A DNA stretch of 64,000 bases from Lacticaseibacillus kribbianus (GTDB lineage Bacteria > Bacillota > Bacilli > Lactobacillales > Lactobacillaceae), in assembly GCF_020180945.1 (NCBI RefSeq), contig NZ_JAIPUL010000002.1:186001-250000 (forward strand), in the 5' to 3' direction. Position 1 is the first letter of the stretch, and each line of letters starts with the position of its first letter. This document shows, in pieces, positions 9,132 through 17,377 of this stretch. Below the pieces are notes generated by a model that made no database searches, was not told the origin of the DNA, and saw nothing but the letters and a program-made list of their open reading frames with translations. A program made the position numbers and the translations under genes.

Positions 9132-10067
9132 GTGGCGATTTCAAGTGAGCATAACGTCAAGGTGCTGCCGGTGCTGCAGGCGGTGGCCGAGCTGGGCAGC
9201 CTGACCGCCGCGGCCAAGCGCCTGCTGGTGTCGCAGCCGTACGTCAGCCACCTGATCGGCGACACCGAGAGGCAGCTTGGGGTACAGCTGGTCGAGCGCA
9301 GCAAGAAGCCCGCGACGCTGACCGCCGCCGGCCGCTACTACTGCGACGGCCTGGCCCGACTGGCGCAGGATGCCGACAAGCTGTCGTGGCAGATGGCCGC
9401 CCTGGCCGCGCACCGCGCCGGCAGCCTGACCGTGGGGTTTGGGGAGACCTCGACCGTGCGCGCGATGGTCGCCCTGATCACCGCGTTCAGTCAGCGCTGC
9501 GCGGGCTACCACCTCGACGTGCACGAGCAGGCCTCCTGGACCGTTTTCCACGAGATGCTGGCGGGCAACGCCGACGCATACCTGGGCGTGGAGCCGGCGC
9601 TGCACTTGCCGGTGTACAGGCACTGCTTCAGCCGCAAAAAGGTGGCGCTGGTCGGCCCTCGCACGGCGGACCTGCCGCCGCGCATCAGCGAGCTGTCGCA
9701 GCTGCGCTTTTTGACCGATCAGCCGGTGATCACCTACGACCCGTCGTCCGTGCTCGACCAGTACATGCGCCGGCTGTTCGAGCAGGCCGAGGTCCCGGTG
9801 CGCGCCCAGGTGCAGCTGTTGAACGTGAACACCGTCCAGCAGCTGGCGGCGCGCGGCGCGGCCTGGGCGCTGGTGCCGGTCGACCGGCCGCTGGCGCTAT
9901 CGCCGCAGGCTGCCATCATTCCGGTGGCGCCCGAGCTGCTGAGCCTGCCGGTGGTGATTGCCTGCAAAAAGGGCCAGGAGACGCGCCCGGAGCTCGACTG
10001 CCTGATCTCGACGGTCGAGGATGTCCACGTCGGCCTGGCGGATCAGTCGGAGGTGCCGAGCTACTAG
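9132..10067 (+). CDS. LysR-family transcriptional regulator
   Basis: A GTG start at 9132 is chosen because GGAGG (9119-9123) sits eight bases upstream; an in-frame TTG at 9117 overlaps that site. The 311-residue protein has an N-terminal winged HTH (about 12-60, AELGSLTAAAKRLLVSQPYVS) and a periplasmic-binding-like effector domain (about 85-300). Such proteins bind T-N11-A operators and respond to a small ligand. The target is unknown; the nearest genes are the exported-protein cassette upstream (terminated) and an acetyltransferase 33 bases downstream. Confidence 0.88.
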   Translation: MAISSEHNVKVLPVLQAVAELGSLTAAAKRLLVSQPYVSHLIGDTERQLGVQLVERSKKPATLTAAGRYYCDGLARLAQDADKLSWQMAALAAHRAGSLTVGFGETSTVRAMVALITAFSQRCAGYHLDVHEQASWTVFHEMLAGNADAYLGVEPALHLPVYRHCFSRKKVALVGPRTADLPPRISELSQLRFLTDQPVITYDPSSVLDQYMRRLFEQAEVPVRAQVQLLNVNTVQQLAARGAAWALVPVDRPLALSPQAAIIPVAPELLSLPVVIACKKGQETRPELDCLISTVEDVHVGLADQSEVPSY

Positions 10068-10100
10068 CGGCCGACCGCAACGCGACAAGGAGGTGGCGCC

Positions 10101-10610
10101 ATGACGCTGACACTGAAGGCCATGAACCGTGCGGATCGTCGCGCGGAGTACGATTTTTTCCAGCAGATGCCGGAACAAAACGGCTTCGAGGTCCCGTACC
10201 GCGGCCTGCCCTACGCCGAATTCGTGGCCACCGCGCTGCCTGCGCGGCTGGCCGCCGCGGCCGGGCGTGACCTTTTGGCCGGGCACGTGCCCGACACCTA
10301 CTTCTTCCTGTGGGATGACGCGCAGCTGGTCGGCCTGTTCAAGGTGCGCCACCACCTCAACGCCCACCTGCGCGCGGGCGGCGGCCACATCGGCTACGGC
10401 ATTTTGCCGCAGTACCGCGGCCACGGCTACGCGACGCGCGGCCTCGCGCTAGCGCTGACCGAGTGCCGCCGCCTGATGCCGGCAGACGAGTCGGAGATCT
10501 ACCTGTCCTGCCTGCGGACCAACGCCGCGTCGCTTGCGGCGATGCTGGCCAACGGCGGGCGCGTGGTGGCCACGGACGACCAAGAGCATTATGTGCGCAT
10601 CGCGCGGTGA
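10101..10610 (+). CDS. GNAT-family N-acetyltransferase
   Basis: 169 residues with a GNAT fold: beta-strand FFLWDDAQLVGLFKVRH, the acetyl-CoA loop Q-Y-R-G-H-G-Y-A-T (motif A, about residues 105-113), and a C-terminal LRTNAASLAAMLANGG helix typical of the family. AAGGAGGTGG precedes ATG 10101. It probably shares the LysR transcript. Substrate unknown. Confidence 0.87.
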   Translation: MTLTLKAMNRADRRAEYDFFQQMPEQNGFEVPYRGLPYAEFVATALPARLAAAAGRDLLAGHVPDTYFFLWDDAQLVGLFKVRHHLNAHLRAGGGHIGYGILPQYRGHGYATRGLALALTECRRLMPADESEIYLSCLRTNAASLAAMLANGGRVVATDDQEHYVRIAR

Positions 10611-10635
10611 GCGTGTAGCTCAGACTCGACAAACG

Positions 10636-10682
10636 AGGCCCGGCACCCGAAGCAGTGAGCTGCTTTCGGGGCCGGGCCTTTG
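10636..10682 (+). terminator. Terminator of the LysR-GNAT unit
   Basis: A long stem AGGCCCGGC-A-CCCGAAGCAG / GCTGCTTTCGGG-G-CCGGGCCT (10636-10679) is followed by a short T tract. Confidence 0.75.
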
Positions 10683-10690
10683 CCTTGCAC

Positions 10691-11430
10691 CTGCCGACCG
10701 GCTAAGTGCGCCTTGCTCCGCTCTGGATCGTCGGGCTACGCAGCGCGACGCGGGAGCGGCTAGCTACGCGCGGCAACTCGAAGCAAAGTGCGCTTCAAGC
10801 TGCCGCGCTAGGCTACCCGTCCCGCTAAGTGCGCCTTGCTCCGCCCTGGTCATCGTCGGGCTCCGCAAGGCAACGCCGGTTCGTCTAGCTAAGGCCAGCA
10901 CACGAAGCAAAGTGCGCTTCATGCGCCAGCCTTACGCTAGCCGACCGGCTAAGTGCGCCTTGCTCCGCCCTGGTCATCGTCGGGCTCCGCAAGGCAACGC
11001 CGGTTCGTCTAGCTAAGGCCAGCACACGAAGCAAAGTGCGCCTTGCTCCGCCCTGGTCATCGTCGGGCTCCGCAAGGCAACGCCGGTTCGTCTAGCTAAG
11101 GCCAGCACACGAAGCAAAGTGCGCTTCATGCGCCAGCCTTATGCTAGCCGACCGGCTAAGTGCGCCTTGCTCCGCCCTAGTCATCGTCGGGCTCCGCAGC
11201 GCGACGCGGGAGCGGCTAGCTACGCTCGGCAGCTCGAAGCAAAGTGCGCTTCAAGCTGTCGAGCTAGGCTACCCGTCCCGCTAAGTGCGCGCTGCTCCGC
11301 CCTGGTCATCGTCGGGCTCCGCAAGGCAACGCCGGTTCGTCTAGCTAAGGCCGGTCACTGGGCCAAAGTGCGGCCCAATGCCCAGCCTTACGCTACCCGA
11401 CCGGCTAAGTGCGCCTTGCTCCGCCCTGGT
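10691..11430 (+). repeat. Tandem array of ~124-bp type-1 hairpin repeat (six units, AAAGTGC strand)
   Basis: No gene is present. The marker CCTTGCTCCGC (or CGCTGCTCCGC) recurs at 10711, 10834, 10958, 11041, 11165, 11290 and 11414, giving units of about 124 bp and one shortened unit of 83 bp. Each full unit contains a long imperfect inverted repeat whose loop is AAAGTGC, with apical stem GAAGC/GCTTC in most units and GGGCC/GGCCC in the last. A second short stem, GCCTTGC/GCAAGGC, brackets a CGTCGGGCTCC loop. The short unit lost the right arm between two AGTGCGC sequences. Confidence 0.9.
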
Positions 11431-11431
11431 C

Positions 11432-11467
11432 AAAAAAACCCAGTCCGGTGGGGCGACCGGGCGGGGT
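11432..11467 (-). terminator. Terminator of the sugar-ABC ATPase gene
   Basis: On the minus strand a CCC-x-GCCCGGT / ACCGG-x-C-x-GGG hairpin is followed by seven T residues (A run at 11432-11438 on the plus strand). Confidence 0.7.
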
Positions 11468-11532
11468 TCAAGGGGGTTGTTTGGATAAGGTTTGGTTCGG
11501 GGGTTTTCACTCAGATGGATACTTGGAACGGG

Positions 11533-12690
11533 TTAGGCCTTGGCCTGTTCAGCGTTCATGGCGTCTTCGGCTTCCTTGGTCACGATCGCGTTGGTCGTTT
11601 CCTTGTCGAAGAAGTGCGCCTTGTTGATGTCAAAGCCCATGTCGATCTTGTCGCCAGGGTTGTGGAAGTCACGGGCATCAACGGTTGCGACGAATTCGGT
11701 GCCGTCCACGCGGGCGTACAGCTGGGAGGTCGCACCCATCAGCTCGGAAACAACAACTTCGCAGTGAACCGTGGCACCAGGCCAGGTTTCGATGAAGGCT
11801 TCCTCGGCGTGGATGTCTTCAGGACGAATCCCGAAGGTAATCTCCTTGCCGTTGTAGCCGCGTTCGTTCAGAACCTTGGCACGGCCTTCAGGAATGGCGA
11901 GCTCGAGGCCTTGGCCATCGGAAATCTTGCCGTCCTTGTAGGTGACGTTGAAGAAGTTCATCGCAGGGGAGCCCATGAACCCGGCAACGAACATGTTGCG
12001 AGGGTTGTCGTAAACTTCGGCAGGGGTCCCGATCTGCTGAACCTTGCCGACGGACATAACGACAACACGGTCCGCCATGGTCATCGCTTCGGTCTGGTCG
12101 TGGGTAACGTAGATCGTGGTGGTGTTCAGACGCTGGTGCAGCTTGGCGATTTCGGCACGCATGGAAACACGCAGCTTGGCATCCAAGTTGGACAGCGGTT
12201 CGTCCATCAGGAAGATTGGGGCATCACGCACGATGGCACGGCCCAGCGCAACACGCTGACGCTGACCACCGGACAGGTCGGCAGGCTTTCTTTCAAGGAA
12301 TTCCTTCAGACCCAGGATGTCGGCGGCTTCGTCGACACGCTTCTTGATGTCAGCCTTGGCGTACTTGCGCAGCTTCAACCCGAAGGCCATGTTATCAAAA
12401 ACGGTCATGTGTGGGTACAGCGCGTAGTTCTGGAAAACCATCGCGATGTCGCGGTCCTTCGGGGCAACGTCGTTCATGACCTTGCCGTCAATCTTCAGGT
12501 CGCCTTGGGTAATGTCTTCAAGGCCGGCGATCATGCGCAGCGTCGTGGACTTACCACAGCCGGAAGGACCAACGAACACGATGAATTCCTTGTCGCGGAC
12601 GTGAAGGTTGAAGTCCATAACGGCGTCCTTCTCGCCTTCCTTAGCATCAGGGTAACGCTTGTAAATGTGGTCCAGTGCGATTTCTACCAT
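11533..12690 (-). CDS. msmK: Multiple-sugar ABC transporter ATP-binding protein (MsmK/UgpC/MalK type)
   Basis: This 385-residue ATPase energises carbohydrate import at the inner face of the membrane. It has Walker A GPSGCGKST (about 41-49), signature LSGGQ (139-143), Walker B IFLMDEP (159-165), H-loop VTHDQTEA, and a C-terminal MalK-like TOBE/regulatory domain from about 240. No permease or binding-protein genes are adjacent, which fits the shared MsmK role of serving several CUT1 importers. The start is ATG 12690, with AGGAG upstream. Codon choice is of the highly expressed type (GAA, GTT, CGT). A cre-like site at the promoter suggests catabolite control. Confidence 0.94.
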   Translation of the reverse strand: MVEIALDHIYKRYPDAKEGEKDAVMDFNLHVRDKEFIVFVGPSGCGKSTTLRMIAGLEDITQGDLKIDGKVMNDVAPKDRDIAMVFQNYALYPHMTVFDNMAFGLKLRKYAKADIKKRVDEAADILGLKEFLERKPADLSGGQRQRVALGRAIVRDAPIFLMDEPLSNLDAKLRVSMRAEIAKLHQRLNTTTIYVTHDQTEAMTMADRVVVMSVGKVQQIGTPAEVYDNPRNMFVAGFMGSPAMNFFNVTYKDGKISDGQGLELAIPEGRAKVLNERGYNGKEITFGIRPEDIHAEEAFIETWPGATVHCEVVVSELMGATSQLYARVDGTEFVATVDARDFHNPGDKIDMGFDINKAHFFDKETTNAIVTKEAEDAMNAEQAKA

Positions 12691-12721
12691 ATTGACACAC
12701 TCCTATCTTGATTACTTCTTT

Positions 12722-12743
12722 AGTATAAATGTAAGCGGTTCAC
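12722..12743 (-). promoter_or_regulatory. -10 element with overlapping cre-like site of msmK
   Basis: On the minus strand, TATACT (12722-12727) is preceded within two bases by GTGAACCGCTTACAT. This matches the right half of the CcpA cre consensus (NCGNTNWCA) but is one base short or mismatched in the left half. Position just upstream of -10 fits CcpA control. Confidence 0.55.
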
Positions 12744-12835
12744 GCGCCTTGGCCAAAGTGACCAAAGTTGCCGGGTGATTTTTGGCGGATTGACCAAAGT
12801 CGTCAATCTGGTAAGCTGAACGTGAGGTGAGGACA

Positions 12836-13309
12836 ATGGTTCAAAAGTTGACGGTCGTGCTGGTGGCAACGCCCACCGGCATCGTGATGATCAATCGGCT
12901 GCGCCCGCCGTACCGCGGCCTGTGGAACGGCCTCGGCGGCAAGGTCGAGCCCGGCGAGACGCCGCTCGACGGCGCGCTGCGCGAGGTGCAAGAGGAAAGT
13001 GGCATTGCCCTAGACCCGGCCGAAGCGGTGCCGGCCGGGCTGGTGCACTGGCACGTCGACGGTGAGCTGCGCGGTGATCTCTACCTATATTATGCGCTCA
13101 CGGCGACGACCATCGCCGCCCGCGACACGCGCGAGGGCCTGCTGGCGCCGCGGCCGCTGGCCTGGCTGCAGGCCCCGGACAACCTGGGTCTGGTCGCCGA
13201 CCTCAAGGCCCTTTTGCCCCACATCCTGGCCGGCGAGGACCTGGCCTACAACGCCTGGTTCGAGGGCAACGACTTCAAGTGGCTGGAGCTCCTGGGGCCG
13301 CGCGCATGA
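12836..13309 (+). CDS. Nudix hydrolase, MutT/8-oxo-dGTP diphosphatase-like
   Basis: 157 residues. The Nudix box G-x5-E-x7-R-E-V-x-E-E-S-G is complete (Gly35, Glu41, Arg49-Glu50, Glu53-Glu54, Gly56). The protein probably hydrolyses damaged nucleoside triphosphates (8-oxo-dGTP class), but the exact substrate is not set by the sequence. ATG 12836 is preferred over GTG 12827 because AGGTGAGG lies immediately upstream. Its stop overlaps the next start (ATGA), so the genes are translationally coupled. Confidence 0.9.
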   Translation: MVQKLTVVLVATPTGIVMINRLRPPYRGLWNGLGGKVEPGETPLDGALREVQEESGIALDPAEAVPAGLVHWHVDGELRGDLYLYYALTATTIAARDTREGLLAPRPLAWLQAPDNLGLVADLKALLPHILAGEDLAYNAWFEGNDFKWLELLGPRA

Positions 13310-14229
13310 GCGGGGCGGACACGCCGCGGCGTGATTCAAACGGGGTCACGGCGCCGCAGCCGGCCATTCCCGCCGCCGCGTCGGATCGCGGCGACACCGC
13401 GGCACAGCCGCCACGCCCCGAGATTCTTGTCGGCCTGACCGCCGTCGCCGACCACCCGAGCCTGGCCAGCGGCCGCGCGTCCACGCTGGCGGACCTGGCC
13501 GGCCACTTTCCCGTCGTTGAGATTGACTCGGGGTTTTACGCCGTGCCAAGCGAGGCGGTGGTGCGCGGCTGGCAGGCGCAGGTGCCGGCGGGTTTTTCCT
13601 TCATCGTCAAGGCGACGCAGTACATGACGCGGCACAGAGACGACCCGGCCCACGAGCTGGTCGCCGAGTTCACCGCGCTGCGCCGGGCGCTCGCGCCGCT
13701 GGTTGAAAAGGGCCAGCTGACCGCCGTGCTGTTTCAGCTGCCGCCGTACTTCGGGGTGACGCTGGAAAACGTGCGCTACCTGCGCCGCATCCGCCAGCTG
13801 TACCCGGACCTGCCGGTGGCGCTGGAGTTTCGCAACAACGGCTGGTACGCCGCCGACTACCGCGCCCAGACCCTGGACCTGATGCGCGAGCTTGGCTTCG
13901 TTCACGTGGTGGTGGACGAGCCGCAGACGGCAACGGGCAGCGTGCCGCTGGTGCCGGTCGCCACCAGCGACGACCTGACCATCATGCGCCTGCACGGGCG
14001 CAACACCGCCGGCTGGCTGGAGCGGCGGCCCGAGTGGCGCCACCTGCGCACCGACTACGACTATTCGGCAGAGGAGCTGGCGGCGCTCGGCCGCGTCGCT
14101 TGGGGGCTTTGCTCCCGGCGCGTGGTGGTGATCTTCAACAACAACGGCGGCCACGCCGCGGCCGGCAACGCGCAGGCCTTTTGCACGCAGCTGGGCTGGA
14201 CTTCACCGGCCTGGCGCCCAGCCAGCTGA
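13306..14229 (+). CDS. DUF72 family protein (YecE-like)
   Basis: About 307 residues, start ATG 13306 overlapping the Nudix stop. After a Pro/Ala-rich, probably disordered N-terminal extension of about 40 residues comes a DUF72 TIM-barrel-like core: EIDSGFYAVPS, GFSFIVKATQYMTRH, FQLPPYF, VALEFRNNGWY, RLHGRNTAGW, and VIFNNNGGHAAAGNAQ at the end. The family's biochemical role is unresolved. The extension is not usual for the family. It sits in a Nudix-DUF72-MazG-like run of housecleaning-type genes. Confidence 0.88.
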   Translation: MSGADTPRRDSNGVTAPQPAIPAAASDRGDTAAQPPRPEILVGLTAVADHPSLASGRASTLADLAGHFPVVEIDSGFYAVPSEAVVRGWQAQVPAGFSFIVKATQYMTRHRDDPAHELVAEFTALRRALAPLVEKGQLTAVLFQLPPYFGVTLENVRYLRRIRQLYPDLPVALEFRNNGWYAADYRAQTLDLMRELGFVHVVVDEPQTATGSVPLVPVATSDDLTIMRLHGRNTAGWLERRPEWRHLRTDYDYSAEELAALGRVAWGLCSRRVVVIFNNNGGHAAAGNAQAFCTQLGWTSPAWRPAS

Positions 14230-14257
14230 GCCTTTTTGACTGACGGAGGACACAACG

Positions 14258-14632
14258 ATGAGCAAGGACTTTCACGAGCTGGACGCCGCGCACCACGGGG
14301 CCAAGCTGCACCTGGACGAAGATTCGGCGCCGGCCATCCGCGAGACGGTGGCGGCGCTGGTCGCCGACCGCGATGAGCGCGGCTGGACCCACCACCTGAA
14401 GAACCTGGCGACGGCCCTGAACGTCGAGGCCGCCGAGGTGCTGGAGATTTTCACCTGGAAGGACGTCGGCGAGCCGCTGAGCGAGGCCGAGACCGCCCAC
14501 GTCGCCGAGGAGCTGGCCGACGTGCTGATCTACGTTTTCGACATGTGCGCGAAGCTCGACTTGGACCCGCTGAAGTTGATTGCGGCCAAGCAGGTGATCA
14601 ACGCGCCGCGCCACCGCGGCCAGCGAAGCTGA
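14258..14632 (+). CDS. MazG-like nucleotide pyrophosphohydrolase
   Basis: 124 residues with an all-helical MazG/dCTP-pyrophosphatase pattern: NLATALNVEAAEVLEIFTW (metal-binding Glu residues) and EELADVLIYVFDMC, then a C-terminal K-x-x-I-N-A-P-R. It resembles the short RS21-C6-like type acting on non-canonical dNTPs. GGAGG precedes ATG 14258. With the Nudix gene upstream this suggests a nucleotide-pool sanitation unit. Confidence 0.85.
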   Translation: MSKDFHELDAAHHGAKLHLDEDSAPAIRETVAALVADRDERGWTHHLKNLATALNVEAAEVLEIFTWKDVGEPLSEAETAHVAEELADVLIYVFDMCAKLDLDPLKLIAAKQVINAPRHRGQRS

Positions 14633-14654
14633 GGCAGGAGGCACGAAAACGGTC

Positions 14655-14745
14655 GCCGCAAGCGCAACGCGGGCGCGGCTAGCTACGCCCAACCGCTCGG
14701 GCCAAAGTGCGGCCCAAGTGGTTGCGCTAGGCTATCCGGACCGAG
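14655..14745 (+). repeat. Single type-1 hairpin repeat unit
   Basis: One partial unit with arms CCCAACCGCTCGGGCC and GGCCCAAGTGGTTGCG around the loop AAAGTGC, flanked by the family's CTAGCTACG and CTAGGCTA. Apical stem of the GGGCC/GGCCC class. Confidence 0.8.
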
Positions 14746-14823
14746 GGGTTGTATCTGATACGCTCAGATTTCCAATGCGGACGCCGCCAACGACATTAAC
14801 AGCGTGTCAGTGAGTACCCGCTG

Positions 14824-15060
14824 TGTAGGGCGGAGGCGCGGACGCGCCACTGCCGGAGGTGGAGGGCCGGGGCGAGCCAGCGTGAAATTGCTGTTAGCAG
14901 GCGCTTTTTGCCTGCTTACAGCAAGGGCGGGTCGCAAGACCGGGCTTTGGGCTTGCGAGAGCCCCACGCGTTCCGCCGCCCCGGCCCGGAACCGGAGGTA
15001 GTCGCGCGTCCGCGCCGGAGCCCGGCTCTTCAACATCAATTCGCCGCGCTCCGCCCTCTG
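14824..15060 (+). ncRNA. Type-2 multi-branched structured element, copy 1 (upstream of metG)
   Basis: A 237-bp non-coding stretch forms nested stems. P0: GTAGGGCGGAG (14825-14835) with CTCCGCCCTC (about 15049-15058). P1: GGCGCGGACGCGC (14835-14847) with GCGCGTCCGCGCC (15004-15016). P2: GGGCCGGGGCG with CGCCCCGGCCC. P3: GCGTG with CACGC. P4: hairpin TTGCTGT-TA-GCAGGC / GCCTGC-TT-ACAGCAA. P5: hairpin CGCAAG / CTTGCG with loop ACCGGGCTTTGGG. A second copy on the minus strand at 56960-57174 keeps the same stems with different bases. Whether it is a stable RNA, a leader or a DNA element is unknown. It ends a few bases before the metG -10. No T-box signature is present. Confidence 0.7.
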
Positions 15061-15062
15061 TA

Positions 15063-15071
15063 TGGTATACT
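15063..15071 (+). promoter_or_regulatory. Extended -10 promoter of metG
   Basis: TGGTATACT gives an extended -10, 86 bases before the metG start. No clear -35; the -35 region falls inside the end of the structured element. Confidence 0.55.
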
Positions 15072-15084
15072 GATACCAGTTTAG

Positions 15085-17136
<2,052 letters not shown>

Positions 17137-17144
17137 ACTAAAAC

Positions 17145-17173
17145 AGCCACCGCAGATTGCGGTGGCTTTTTTT
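17145..17173 (+). terminator. Terminator of metG
   Basis: AGCCACCGCA-GAT-TGCGGTGGCT perfect hairpin followed by seven T residues. Confidence 0.95.
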
Positions 17174-17183
17174 GCATTGTAGT

Positions 17184-17310
17184 GTCAATATATTGACCGG
17201 AATGAATCAAAAATACCGCGAATAAACAGAGCATCGAATAAATTAGATCAGATACCGAAACTAAACTTTACGAAATACGACTCTTGACGGTGGCGGCCGC
17301 GTGCTAAACT
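17184..17310 (+). promoter_or_regulatory. AT-rich promoter region of the second surface protein, with palindrome
   Basis: A perfect 14-bp palindrome GTCAATATATTGAC lies at 17184-17197 in an AT-rich stretch that stands out from the GC-rich surroundings. Further down TTGACG (17284-17289) and TGCTAAACT (17302-17310) form a likely extended -10 promoter with a short 15-base spacer. Confidence 0.5.
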
Positions 17311-17377
17311 CTTTCCCGTATAGGTCATGACATTAATCGTTCAGACGGGCAACGATGACGACTTGGGAGGAAGACGA

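Noticed and set aside
10691-11430. CRISPR array
   Set aside because: Units are ~124 bp with no short unique spacers between short repeats, and no cas genes are present.
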